Part shown: one piece after another, positions 12,301-21,320 of the stretch
Layout: every line of letters begins with the position of its first letter
Numbering within the stretch: position 1 is the first letter of the stretch
From: Euclidia mi
Lineage: Eukaryota > Arthropoda > Insecta > Lepidoptera > Erebidae
Assembly (NCBI GenBank): GCA_944739405.2
Contig: OX123191.2
Location: 6,552,830 to 6,616,829 of the forward strand
Reading direction: 5' to 3'
Length of the DNA stretch: 64,000 nt
Program-made: the position numbers and the translations under genes
The notes under the pieces: generated by a model
Databases searched by the model: none
Seen by the model: only the letters and a program-made list of their open reading frames with translations
What the model was told of the DNA's origin: nothing

Positions 12301-12748
12301 CCTTGCACAAGTCGAGGCACTGATTAACTCGCGTCCGCTCACGGCATTGAGTAGTGACCCTGCAGAACCATCCGCGTTAAGCCCTGCACATTTTCTGAAC
12401 ACAGTGCCATTATCGTCATTTCCGGCTCCTGAAGCAGACTCTTCAAGCTTGCTCCAGAGACATACTCTGCTGGATAAACTCGTGCAGTCGTTCTGGCGGC
12501 GCTGGCGTGCGGAATATCTACACCAGCTTCAGGCTAGATCCAAGTGGAATAGTCCTGCATCCCCTATACAGGAGGGTACGTTGGTCGTCATAATACATGG
12601 TAATGCTCCGCCGCTTTCGTGGCCGTTGGCCATCGTAGAGAAACTGCATACTGCCAAGGACGGTACAACCCGCGTTGTTACCGTGAAAACCGCGAAGGGG
12701 AGCTACGTGCGCTCTGTTGTACGTCTCTGTCCGCTTCCAACTCAGTGA
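9233..12748 (+). CDS. BEL-1 pol: reverse transcriptase, RNase H, integrase
   Basis: An intact 1171-codon frame. Only 9385 onward is retroelement coding: residues 1-46 come from the SINE, so the ATG at 9233 is a by-product of that insertion, and in the parent element pol was continuous with gag-protease. RT has the catalytic box YMDD at residues 318-321. RNase H of the BEL type (Peptidase_A17 region) follows, with FADASERAYDG and VARLELCAALLL. Integrase has an HHCC-like region (HAGPELLMSL...CNVCFKF) and catalytic D870 (TGCDYAG), D943 (YTDNGTCF) and E996 (GGCWESM). The C-terminus is a DUF5641-type domain. The domain appears undamaged, but without gag or a protease start it is unlikely to work alone. 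Confidence 0.9.
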   Translation: MEYRYPFGLRRSDRQSLRGKANIPPNPVRLESGPQTETGITLRERRPTLHTSQYITSCCCSVLKENNIDSLLKRIWELEEITAPPPMSRKDLECEQHFRATTVRDDSGRYVVALPFYGDPYSLGDSYAAALRRFYCLERKLDASLKLRSAYNDVIRDYIDEGFLSVIVNDEGNSLPSYYIPHHGIVRKDKTSTKLHVVLDASCKTTSGQSINNILHAGPNLQDDLFNIIIKFRLFQIALSADCRQMFLNIGVCESDRRFQRIFYRFNNKEPLSVYQFNRVCFGLKSSPYHALRVVRQLIADEGDHFPAAVAVATSALYMDDIACSVISAPLAISLCEALIQLFKQGQFDLVKWTSNSKEVLARIPDSHKASPDIEFEKSVPHKVLGLRWDKSCDSFRFDVSPPDDKCTKRTMLSTVARLWDIMGFVAPTIFHAKLLIKELWLSKCEWDETPPGHIFAAWGQFCIELTALHQITVPRHLGLVDGCTINLIGFADASERAYDGVVYLQVRIGSNYSVQLVCAKSKVPLIKTISVARLELCAALLLSQLLRKVQDTVLPHYPINKIYAFSDSKVVLAWIHSSPHRWQTFVANRVSKLIELVPATCFNHVAGIANPADCLSRGDTPLNLLHHPLWHRGPSWISHDPSEWPMQPFDHSAEDGDVPKRKSVSYPVIAAVAESPINALELRMSSWSKLLRAIVVYVCRFLRHLPNGTFVSSTDIKFAECKLLRAVQAFHFSNDIQNLKNNVPCSPAILRLKPFLDEHGVIRVGGRLSNSDEPYNYKHPCILPRHDLVVDLLVDFYHKKHLHAGPELLMSLLRHKCWILAARRIIRHRIHKCNVCFKFRPRPTFPPMADLPSQRVNQVAKAFTHTGCDYAGSLQYTPVRGRGVKSRKAWLCIFTCLTTRATHIEVATDLSTVSFLAALKRFPTSDFRRLSRRGPIQCLYTDNGTCFVGASSYLRDLYKFLREEYRTRLQEELSINHIDWKFIPPASPHFGGCWESMVKVIKTHLFKVIGQQILSYEELLTVLAQVEALINSRPLTALSSDPAEPSALSPAHFLNTVPLSSFPAPEADSSSLLQRHTLLDKLVQSFWRRWRAEYLHQLQARSKWNSPASPIQEGTLVVIIHGNAPPLSWPLAIVEKLHTAKDGTTRVVTVKTAKGSYVRSVVRLCPLPTQ

Positions 12749-12839
12749 GATCTAGCCTGAAGTTAGATCTACCTCTTAGTTTAAGTATTTAGTTTGTAGT
12801 TTTCGCTATAATTGCGTTTGTTATTTTCGCTAAAGTTAA
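12749..12839 (+). other. BEL-1 3' untranslated start
   Basis: Short region after the pol stop, matched by BEL-2 at about 51050-51140 (reverse strand). It ends with the TTAA (12836-12839) used as target by the piggyBac-like element. Confidence 0.7.
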
Positions 12840-13189
12840 CCCTTAATTTGGTATCAAGAAAAAGAATCAAAATTTATAAATCTAATTATTGTGAGGTTTA
12901 TGGAGCATGTTAAGACGTCCTAAAAAAATATTAATAAAAATTTATAATAACCCACTGCTGGGAAAAGTAATGTCCGTCACAGCGGACATTGCCAAATACT
13001 TGATAATGAATGGTCAGATATTTACGTCCGCTGCAGCGGACATTGCCAAATTATAATATATATAAAAATAATGTTTATTTAAATAAAATTTAAATAAACA
13101 TTATTTTTATGTTTTTTTTATTCATAAAATAATAAAACAATAAAAATGAGCAATTTAAAAATTTTTAGATTATATTTAATGTCCATCCA

Positions 13190-13875
13190 TATTATTAATG
13201 ATAAAACTTTAATTTCGTATCTGCAGATATCTTTGCAGATAAATTATTTGTGCTACTTTTGCATACCTGAATTTATCTGACCAATAGTCCAGGCATTACT
13301 ACAGTACTCATAATTACGTGGATAGCTAATTAATCCTGAAATTCTTCTTTTGTAAGTCTTATTGACTTGCCGGGTTTTATACAGAATATAAATTTGTTTG
13401 TTCCACTATATTGTCAATGACATTTATCTTCTAGTAGGTCCACGTAATCATCTTCCTCGTCGTCTTTTGTTGTAGCATTGTGGCGGAATTGATCAATTTA
13501 CCTGTTATAAGTCATCTGAAACTTTTTACCCTTCTTCGCTCTTTTAGCGGTTACTATTGGTAGTCTCCAGAATCTTGTTTTTCAAGATGCTGAAGAAGAA
13601 ATTATCGGTGTTTCAGCTACAGGCATTGAAGGTAATGTAGGTATACCAGATAAGGAGGGATTATATTAATAATTTGATTCTTCAATTCCACGCACTATAG
13701 AATCTCGTATAATATCAGCGTCTTCAGTTTTTGATTCTTGGTTATCAGATGTATCTATAGTTAGATTAACATGCAGGTGAAAATAGCGGGGTGAAAGAAT
13801 TAGTACGCTCATCATGTAATTCAGTTTCCGAATCGGATATTTTGCTACATTGGAAGGTGCATGTTTATTCGGCAC
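13190..13875 (-). pseudogene. piggyBac-type transposase remnant
   Basis: Decayed coding on the minus strand. The clearest block (about 13195-13285) reads LDYWSDKFRYAKVAQIIY then LQRYLQIRN followed by a stop. It matches the region of piggyBac transposases where DYW is followed by a basic RY..I segment. Just upstream, KPGKSIRLTKEEFQD is readable with a stop. An acidic stretch (DDEEDDYVDLLEDK) and a further acidic frame to 13875 look like the transposase N-terminus. The catalytic core further downstream is missing. No function is possible. Confidence 0.7.
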
Positions 13876-14206
13876 TAATGTTATAATTTATCAAGTGCGA
13901 TTAGGCTGTTAACAAAGAAAAAATAAACAAATTCAGCACCAATCCGAAACAAGCAAAAGCAAACTCAATTTGGCGTTGTCCGCCACAGCGGCCATAGTAA
14001 TAATGTACTATTTTTCTATGCAATTGGCAATGTTCGCGGTGACGGACAGAACACTTTAGTCACAAAAACACAATGAAAATGAAAGGAAGAGTATATTATT
14101 TTGTTTTGTATTATAATCTACAATATTTTGTTTAGTCCATAAGCCTAAATTTTCCATGCATTTATTTGCAAAAAGAGGAAAATTAATAATAAATACCTTG
14201 AGCACA

Positions 14207-14404
14207 CCACCAGCACCATATCATCCTATGGGTGTCGTAAGAGCCGACAGAGGGATCATATTATGCAGAGAGCAGCACTGTAAGAGAAGGAAAACTTGAT
14301 ACAAACCCTATACCAACCCGTTTGGCCAGCGTGGTATAGTAGGCCAATTTCTCCTTTCAAAGGAGAGACCTAGTCCAGCAGTGGACTGTTAAAAGCTGAT
14401 GATG
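14207..14404 (+). mobile_element. SINE-3 copy inside the piggyBac-like element
   Basis: 198 bp with the 12-bp target duplication ACCTTGAGCACA (14195-14206, 14405-14416). The body matches 34684-34942: ATGGGTGTCGTAAGAGCCGA, then GGCCAGCGTGGTATAGTAGG, CCAGCAGTGGACTGTTAA and GCTGATGATG. It is the innermost layer of the nest (SINE in piggyBac in BEL). Confidence 0.88.
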
Positions 14405-14618
14405 ACCTTGAGCACAACAGGTGGTCGCCGTTTCGTAGACATATTATGTCAAAACTGACATATGCAGTGTTCCAACCCTCATAATATATTTTTTTACTAA
14501 TACTATAATAGTATACATAAACATTTAGTCGATTACCAATTGATGAATATCAAATAAAAAACTAACACGATTTCTTTTAAATGTATGTCCGCCACACCGG
14601 ACTGTATCAAATTAAGGG

Positions 14619-14744
14619 AATTTAGATTAATTTTATTATCATATCGCTGTCTTAGCCTATTGATGGGTTATACGGTATTACATCCAACATAGCTAAGTTC
14701 AATTTTATTTTTTTTAAAGGCAACCCTTTAGGGCCGAGGGGATA
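14619..14744 (+). other. BEL-1 3' region with polypurine tract
   Basis: Continues the BEL-1 sequence after the piggyBac-like insert and matches BEL-2 at 50924-51050. It ends in a purine-rich run (about GGGCCGAGGGGA) just before the 3' LTR, the expected place for the plus-strand primer. Confidence 0.7.
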
Positions 14745-15272
14745 TGGTAGCGCCATCTACCTTCCTACCGATAATTAATTACATCGACGTCAATCGTTCT
14801 TCGCTTGCTTGTCCAATGCGAGCGATGCTTTTTGTTTCCGTCTCTTTCTATCCCATTCCTTAAGAAGGGGCACGCCATAGCAAATTCGTCGCATGGTGCA
14901 ACAACGGGCGGACAGTCTAGAAACGACGACTCAGCTGCGAGGAGCGGTGTATAGCATACGCATCCCGCAAACCCATACCGCCCTATTTTTACCGCTCCCG
15001 GGATATACAACGAGAACTAAACTACGCGCGAGTGTGGTGGAGTGATTTGGTGCAGCTTCAGGATTCCCAAAGACACCAGGAGGCTGCCATTTGAGAAGAA
15101 GAGGACGGATTTGCAAGGTAGGTGTGCCCTCATCCTTCCGCCTCTTACAATACCTCCAATTCCACTCACTCTCCTATCCTAGGCGATCAGAACCCATCCT
15201 CATACAGTTCACAATATTAATATTTTCCCAAATCGCCTAGGAACATACCGGTTTCGGTGTAACGCCGAACCA
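14745..15272 (+). repeat. 3' LTR of BEL-1
   Basis: 528 bp, TGGTAGCGCC...CGAACCA, paired with the 5' LTR. It is followed by the target duplication ATAGT (15273-15277). It differs from the 5' LTR by scattered substitutions and by a shorter middle. Confidence 0.92.
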
Positions 15273-15277
15273 ATAGT

Positions 15278-15815
15278 ATTAAATAATTACCATTTAATAT
15301 GTTTAAAAAACATCTTACACATGTTATAGTTGATAAATTTTATTACTCAATAACAGAATTTCTGAATGATGGTTCTCTTTGATATTGTTGCACTTATTAT
15401 ATTTTAGTACTTAACCGTTGCTTAAGTTTGTGATATAATGCCGATTTTCTTATTTTTTATTGTACTGTAACTTGAATATTTGCATGCCTAAATGGTAAAA
15501 TGTACAAGGATTCATCTATCTACATCTAAGACCTACTATGTATCACCTACATTTTTGGCAAATAAACTATTGACTTTGACTGTGTGTAATAGATTGTATT
15601 TTTTCTACCACTTTAACAACATTTATAATACGTTAGTTTCGTTTTGTTCCGTGTTTGTTTATTTTTAACATTCATATTTAAGATATAAATTTACACTGAA
15701 AGCTAATTATATATATTCTACCAAATACACACATCACCATCTAGCTCCAAACTAAGCAGAGCTTGTACTATGGGTACCAGATAATGGATAAACATACTTA
15801 TAAATTATTTTTTTT
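15278..15815. other. Unassigned intergenic DNA
   Basis: AT-rich with no gene. The words 'ggcaaataaactattgacttt' near 15560 resemble the 3' end of LINE copies but cannot be assigned further. Confidence 0.45.
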
Positions 15816-15992
15816 GAAAACACATACATACTGTGCATAGATTCCACAATTTTATTTTTTCCACACATTTTTACACCCAGACCAAGAAAAACATCCATGA
15901 TCATGCACACAAATGTTTAAGTTGAGCGGGAATCGAACCTGCGACCTTCGGCGTAGCAGTCGCTTACACTCCCGCTGCGCCAACCAGTCGTC
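15816..15992 (-). mobile_element. tRNA-derived SINE (SINE-5)
   Basis: On the minus strand, a tRNA-like head has an A box (TGGTTGGCGCAGCGG) and a B box (GGTTCGATTCCC), followed by an unrelated body running to about 15816. It is not a tRNA gene: the acceptor ends do not pair and a body follows. Confidence 0.65.
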
Positions 15993-16439
15993 AGGTCGTC
16001 GTCGTAAGGTAAAACTAATTCAAATAGATTCCTAAACGCATTCTGCCTTGCCTTGCCTTTTAAAATAAGTATATTATATCAAGTATTTTGTTTTCCTTTT
16101 GATTTAGTAGTAGGTTTATACGTAGAGTTTTAGTTGTAAATAAGTAAGTGTAAAAATATTATGGTTCCATTACTTTGTCAATAAGGAGACTATTAATGCA
16201 TCTGCCACAAGTAGTGCGTTGCGCATTTATTCGTGAGACAATCATCATCAAAGCCATAATGCTTGTAGCCGTACCTACAGAAGCGAGATGACTACGAAAT
16301 CATTCAGAATTAACGAAATATAAAATATTAAATGTATTTCAATCGCAAGCTTTTGATTATTTTTAATTCAATTAGATGCCTTTTACAATTCATAATACAC
16401 AAAGAATAACAAACAGAGTACCTGATATTTTTATTAAAT
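15993..16439. other. Unassigned intergenic DNA
   Basis: No open frame of note and no terminal repeat seen. Confidence 0.45.
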
Positions 16440-16835
16440 ATAAAGTCTTTCGACTATGGGTTAAGGGATTTCTACTGCATTCTTTCCATTTTATCCTTCT
16501 ACTATCGTTTGTTTCTTCAAATTATGAGCAGGCGTAGATTTGCGGGCGAGGAGATGGTAAGTAAAACAGCATTTGTACATCACTTCAGTTATTATTCTAT
16601 ATTCACAGTATAATTGATTAGGTATCGCAACAATTACAATTTCTATCAAAAATTAGCGTCCACCGATCACGTGGCCACGAGCGCCTGTTCAGCTGTTTCC
16701 TCGTTGACTGCGATTCGAACAGTGATGCTCACCTCGCCAGAGCCCGGTGTTCGCTATTGGAATGTCGTTCTTCTTGGCGGCCTGTAACATTTTGTAGCAA
16801 ACCTCATTGGTAACCACCAACGAGGTTAGCCTATA
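16440..16835. repeat. Direct repeat copy 1 (about 396 bp)
   Basis: Matches 20358-20751 in the same orientation over its whole length. I see one substitution (cagCtg versus cagAtg) and a 2-base indel (attttgt versus attgt). The unit ends with a small hairpin, AACCTC...GAGGTT. It does not start TG or end CA and I see no target duplication, so it is not an obvious LTR. A minus-strand frame runs through the right half and is broken in copy 2 by the indel. Confidence 0.85.
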
Positions 16836-16957
16836 CGGCCATTCTGACGAATCGCACGACCTCGTGCGCATGGTGTCCAGCATCTACAGGATGCAGCATT
16901 ATTCCGCCAGACCTGTTCAATAAGTAAAGATGCACATTAAAATTCGCTCGGCCATTT

Positions 16958-17165
16958 CTGACCAGAATGAAATACATCGCTACTGCGTAGTATACCAACC
17001 ATGACCAGAATGAAATACATCGCTACTGCTTAGTATACCAACCATGGTACAGGCATAGTATAGACCGTGGCACCCTCTTGGGGTACCAGGTCCTACTGAC
17101 CGAATACCAAAATGCTACACAGGCTTATACCGAATACCAAAATGCTACATACTAGGCTTGACAGG
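16958..17165. repeat. Short tandem duplications (43 bp x2 and about 28 bp x2)
   Basis: A 43-base unit containing ATGAAATACATCGCTACTGC is repeated back to back (about 16958-17043) with one difference. It is followed by two copies of a unit containing ACCGAATACCAAAATGCTAC (about 17099-17155). Confidence 0.8.
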
Positions 17166-17619
17166 CTCAGCTGACTAGGCCCTTTCAATTAATCATCAGA
17201 GTGCGGACCGGGCGTACAGGGCCCTTTCGACCGATTCACAACCATGGACAGGGCATACTGGACCCTTCCGATCGACTTAAAGCGTGGAGCTACAACTATA
17301 CAACACAAGTACATGCATACCTTTACTCAAGTAACCATTACTTAGCGAGTCATCCTACGGTGCGGAGACTATCGACGCTGGCAGCAGTCATGTCTTCTCA
17401 TCAGGAATGGACGCTTTCTCACCGTTGGTTTCTTAGGACTCTGTTTAATTTCATTACCATTAATTGCAGGCCCTTCATCCTCATCGAAGTTCTTGGTATA
17501 GGTCTAGATCTTGGTAGAATAGTGAATATATCGACCAGGTCTTCAAACCCTGAAGCATAGAAGTTTTAATGAGCCTACTTGTGAACAAGGTTAAAGCTAT
17601 TGATGCTTTACTTTTATTC

Positions 17620-18012
17620 ATCATTATTATCATCATCATCTTAGCGCTGTCACGGTTGCGCTCCAAAACCCACACTTTGGAGCCCGGAGTCCGCTTTCCG
17701 GCTATGTCTCCTCCACTTCGCACGGTCTTCAGCATCCTTGGTGGTTAGTTGGTTGGCACGCATATCATCCCTTACGACGTCAAGCCAGCATTCCTTTGGC
17801 CTTCCCCGTTTACCGGGACCCGGCGGAGGTAGCATGGCAAGACATTTGTTACCCACGTAAGATGCCAGTTGACATAAGACGTGGCCATACCAGTGTAGAC
17901 GACACTCTTGCAGTTTGTCAGCAATGTCACGGACATGAAGGCTACCCCGGATGCGGGAGTTCCTAATGCGGTCCTTCCGCGTGACACCACTTATCCAGTG
18001 CAGCGTGTTCAT
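17620..18012 (-). mobile_element. RTE LINE 3'-end fragment with (ATG)n tail
   Basis: The minus-strand frame 18012-17650 carries the end of an RTE reverse transcriptase protein: a segment LQECRLHWYGHVL, then PGKRGRPKECWLDVVRDDM and KDAEDRAKWRR. The tail GCTAAGATGATGATG lies at 17620-17645. The tail resembles that of SINE-2 copies (GCTAGGGTGATGATG at 25964-25985). Strongly 5' truncated. Confidence 0.82.
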
Positions 18013-18099
18013 CTCCTTTACTTTTATTCATAGAGACTTATCCAAAACTAGTTATGACGAATTGTTACTGTACATTTTTAAGTCATCTTTCATGCACTA

Positions 18100-18355
18100 G
18101 CTATATGTGTCGCGGGGGACTTTACAAACATACAACCAACAGACATTCAAGTACATCTAAACCACCATTTGTGGGTTACACACAGTGTTTCGTATGGGGA
18201 CTGAACCCATAACACTCAGCTCAGTGTGAAGCGGTATTTGAGGACCACACAAAGTGTTGTCTCGTGTAGGAATGAACCTACAACACTCGGCACAGTGTGA
18301 AGTGGTGAGATGGTCGCTTTAGCCACTACGCCAATCGTGCACTATTCGTGTAAAG
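18100..18355 (-). mobile_element. SINE-4 with two tRNA-like heads
   Basis: Read on the minus strand, a head with GATTGGCGTAGTGGCTAA and a B box GGTTCATTCC is followed by ACACGAGACAACACTTTGTG. Then comes a second, partial head with GGTTCAGTCCCCATACGA, and the usual body ending AAGTCCC. Single-headed copies of the family are at 40186-40360 and 47440-47570. The double head looks like a dimer or an insertion of one copy into another. Confidence 0.7.
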
Positions 18356-18389
18356 GACGAAGATGTTACATAGGTAGTAGGTACGATGA

Positions 18390-18690
18390 CATATAGCGGA
18401 TTGATTTAAGCTACGCATGTGCCCACTTCACCTGACCGTTGAATCCAATAGAGCCTTTTTCGTGCTAGGTTCTGAATATCGGTAGCCTGTTTCTGCTTTA
18501 CCTGTAACCAATCAATCAGCCTACCGCATGAAGTCCAACCCAGATAACTTTTTCAGGTCGTCGGTGCACCTAGCAGGGGGGCCGGTCGTCCTTACGTTTA
18601 CTGAGTCGCATTCTTCACTCTAAGACACGCTTGCTCCATCGCCCATCAGTCCTTGTAATGTGCAGATTTGACTAGCTCACTGACACTTAA
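18390..18690 (-). pseudogene. LINE reverse transcriptase tail, degraded
   Basis: The minus strand gives pieces like RPPARCTDDLKKL and DFMR in shifting frames. These match the RPPARWTDDLKK...WM motif near the end of many lepidopteran LINE polyproteins. Several frameshifts and stops. The clade is uncertain (RTE-like). Confidence 0.45.
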
Positions 18691-18877
18691 GCTTACCTGA
18701 AATCAACTATTGTTTAATTTGACATAATTTACCACCTTATCAAAAGTCTCTAGGGTTCAAAACCTAGGAGTTTGAGATTAACTAATTCACAATTATAGTT
18801 TCAGGCTCTATAAGACAAGGAAGCTAAAGAGATTCTAGACAAAAACTCAGCATATTATGCCATTTGACGTCTCACTA

Positions 18878-19117
18878 TAGACTCACGCCTGTATCACCAA
18901 AGGAGTAGTATTACACCCACATTTCCCAATGAATTGTTAAGTCCCACGTAATAGCGGACGAGCCTATTGCCTTTACCGGGCATCTCACTAGACTCCGTGC
19001 TGCTACTGAAAATTCGGAAAAAAAAAACCCAACAACACTTTTGCCTTACCCGGGAATCGAACCCGAGTCCTCCCATCGGCAGTCGTATATGCTATCCACT
19101 GGACCACTGAGGCAGTC
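18878..19117 (-). mobile_element. SINE-1 (HaSE-like) copy
   Basis: Flanked by the duplication ACGTCTCACTA (18867-18877 and 19118-19128). On the minus strand a tRNA-like head with CAGTGGTCCAGTGGATAGC and a B box GGTTCGATTCCC is followed by the family body (GTAGCAGCACGGAGTCTA, then CCCGGTA-type text) and the tail GATACAGGCGTGAG. 240 bp. Confidence 0.85.
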
Positions 19118-19639
19118 ACGTCTCACTACACGATAGCAAACATCATATGCTAAGAAAAACGGATGGTATGCATTTCTCGTCCTCATGAACATGAGGTGGC
19201 AAATAGTTTTAACATTTAGAAGCTTTCAAGAAATAGCACTGAAATTCTGTTAGTCTGGATAGTAAGATGTTGACTATCAAGATATAACGAAAACATTGAC
19301 TAGTTGTGTCACTGATAGGGTTTACAAATCTCACGAGTGGTACTCAGACTCAACTTCGGTCGTGAGACACCACTGAAAGTTCTGTTGTCCCAAAATTAAT
19401 ACTGTACTATAACTTTCAAGCAGTAACTATACCATGCTATTATAACCATAAGTGTAGAACACAACTCACCCTTCGCAGCTGTGCTTACGGATGCCCAATG
19501 TAGACCAAACCTAGGAATTGTCTTACTTGTCTCGCTGTAAAATGATATCTCCTGAAGAACTGACTTACCAGTCAATGTGGATACCATACCATTTACTAGT
19601 TTCTGTTCACCAACGTTAACGTTTTTTTTTCTACCAGTA

Positions 19640-19959
19640 TTCGCGGATATCTTTTGAAACCTGAAAATAAGTGGCGATCTTCTCTCCAGCATTTTTATAA
19701 CAGCGACAACACCTGTTACTTTGCTTTACTGCCATCTTATGCTTATGATGATCATGGTGGTGGCAGGATCCGTCATATTATAAATCCGCAACTAAACAAG
19801 ATTCCTTCATTATCATCGCAGTGCGATATTTTAGCTCTCGAATTTTTCTTCAGCGATATTTTTCTAGGTCCACGACACAATTTTATTGAGCTGTCATCGT
19901 GTTGTCAAATTAGTATTTGCGGCCAGTCGCATTACAAAGTAGGTCAGTTATCCTGTTGA
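19640..19959 (+). other. Possible terminal coding exon, unidentified
   Basis: A strong acceptor-like site (T run then CTACCAG, ending 19639) is followed by about 105 open codons to a TGA near 19957. The translation begins IRGYLLKPENKWRSSLQ. The composition is protein-like (few runs, mixed residues), but I recognise no domain. The opposite strand is also partly open (19692-19396), which weakens the case. It could equally be an eroded transposon fragment. Confidence 0.2.
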
Positions 19960-20039
19960 GGTTGCTAAAGAGATACCTCCTTGCTTACATGATGGTGTAT
20001 GTATTGGGTTCACAATCAATCCAGTAATGATCTCTTCAA

Positions 20040-20357
20040 TTTGCCGAACCTTGCGAGTAGCAATTCCTTAAAATGCGGCCCTCACATTTCATATTAACAC
20101 GGCGCGCCTCTTCAATGCGTCGCTTAAGGCGATTCCAATAACGCGATATGATGCTGGTGTTTCTCCACCATCGTTCAATATCAGCTTCAAAATCGTCAGG
20201 AATGTAATTTTCACGAGCAGAATCGGGTTACGTTGCTAGTAACGGCTTTGTCACAATCGCCTCGTTATTGATAAGAAAATCATAGTACTCACACGGGATC
20301 CGTCTTTCCATGATCGAATGCCATCTCCTCTTCATCTGCCCTTCGTAACCACTTCTG
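20040..20357 (-). pseudogene. Unidentified degraded coding stretch
   Basis: One minus-strand frame is open for about 100 codons with a single stop: segments MERRIPCEYYDFLINNEAIV and DDFEADIERWWRNTSII, then a basic RLKRRIEEARR. It reads like real protein but I cannot assign it. It abuts direct repeat copy 2. Confidence 0.3.
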
Positions 20358-20751
20358 ATAAAGTCTTTCGACTATGGGTTAAGGGATTTCTACTGCATTC
20401 TTTCCATTTTATCCTTCTACTATCGTTTGTTTCTTCAAATTATGAGCAGGCGTAGATTTGCGGGCGAGGAGATGGTAAGTAAAACAGCATTTGTACATCA
20501 CTTCAGTTATTATTCTATATTCACAGTATAATTGATTAGGTATCGCAACAATTACAATTTCTATCAAAAATTAGCGTCCACCGATCACGTGGCCACGAGC
20601 GCCTGTTCAGATGTTTCCTCGTTGACTGCGATTCGAACAGTGATGCTCACCTCGCCAGAGCCCGGTGTTCGCTATTGGAATGTCGTTCTTCTTGGCGGCC
20701 TGTAACATTGTAGCAAACCTCATTGGTAACCACCAACGAGGTTAGCCTATA
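20358..20751. repeat. Direct repeat copy 2 (394 bp)
   Basis: Near-identical to 16440-16835 and in the same orientation. The two copies are about 3.5 kb apart. The sequence on either side differs between copies. Confidence 0.85.
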
Positions 20752-21079
20752 AATATTAAAAATATCTAACAGCCAACGCGAAACAGTTTTCAAGCACAAA
20801 GTAGCTTGTGTCCGTGAAATAGCTTTCTTGTGTCGACGGAACGAAAATCTATCCGATAAATGGAATCCGTTCATACTCTTCAGTTTAAATTTTCCATTCA
20901 TTTTATCCCAAAAATAATCTATTATAACAAATAGCTGTTCAGTATTTTCTTCAAAATTGTTAGTTAGCTTCTATGTTCTTCAAAGAGCTTCTGACGTACT
21001 TTTATCTTGGTTATATTATAGGTGTAGAATACACAGAATTAATGCAAAAGAGTGCTCGTTTGTTTGTCCTTCATTTACG

Positions 21080-21205
21080 TCGGAACTGAGCGATATTTAT
21101 TTATTTTATTTATTATATTGTACAGTTCTTTCTACCAAGTAACCTTTGGATGGAGATATTATCTATTGGTAGGAGAGAAATTGTAGTTTCAAGCGTACTA
21201 GAAAT
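21080..21205 (-). mobile_element. 3' end of LINE L-A (third copy)
   Basis: Contains the family 3' UTR mark, read as ACCTTTGGATGGAGATATTA on the plus strand, and a TTTATTTATTTTATTTATTA tail at the left. Only the last 120 or so bases are present. Confidence 0.6.
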
Positions 21206-21238
21206 AAGATGTATGTATATCTTATACTTAAATATGGG

Positions 21239-21320
21239 TATAATATATTTATATTGGGTGTAATATTACACCTCTGCCAACCTCTTCGTGGATACAGGCG
21301 TGAGTCTATGAATATGATAA
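21239..21320 (+). mobile_element. SINE-1 tail fragment
   Basis: Only the end of the SINE is present: TGTAATATTACACCTCTGCC then GGATACAGGCGTGAGTC. Confidence 0.6.

Larger units (their letters stand above)
12840..14618. mobile_element. piggyBac-like DNA transposon remnant in BEL-1
   Basis: The termini are inverted: CCCTTAATTTGGTATC at the left, and the complement of CCCTTAATTTGATAC at the right. The left flank is TTAA. At the right the expected TTAA is reduced to AA, because BEL-2 shows the uninterrupted site AAAGTTAATTTAGATT. Inside are five copies of a motif like GTCCGCTGCAGCGGAC(ATTGCC), placed near both ends (about 12971, 13026, 13976, 14028 and 14586), and a perfect AT-rich palindrome at about 13069-13106. 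Length 1779 bp, including a 198-bp SINE. Confidence 0.85.
4872..15272 (+). mobile_element. BEL/Pao LTR retrotransposon BEL-1, with nested insertions
   Basis: Two LTRs (4872-5428 and 14745-15272) start TGGTAGCGCC and end CGAACCA. They are flanked by the 5-bp target duplication ATAGT at 4867-4871 and 15273-15277. Between them lie gag-protease (from 5764) and a pol frame with RT, RNase H, integrase and the C-terminal domain typical of BEL/Pao. Three later insertions interrupt it: a Jockey LINE, a SINE and a piggyBac-like element. An in-frame stop and an internal deletion also break gag-protease. The LTRs differ at many sites and by about 29 bases in length, so the insertion is fairly old. Confidence 0.92.

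Noticed and set aside
17201..17560. 119-codon plus-strand frame
   Set aside because: It starts with a GTG-type start in an unassigned region, with no domain or splice support.
18996..19110. tRNA-like sequence with good A and B boxes on the minus strand
   Set aside because: It is continuous with the SINE-1 body and tail and lies inside a target duplication, so it is a SINE head and not a tRNA gene. The same applies to the boxes at 9010-9070, 15930-15985, 23240-23310 and 40270-40350.
16440..20751. LTR pair of a 4.3-kb retrotransposon
   Set aside because: The repeats lack TG/CA ends and target duplications, and the sequence between holds RTE fragments and SINEs but no gag or pol.
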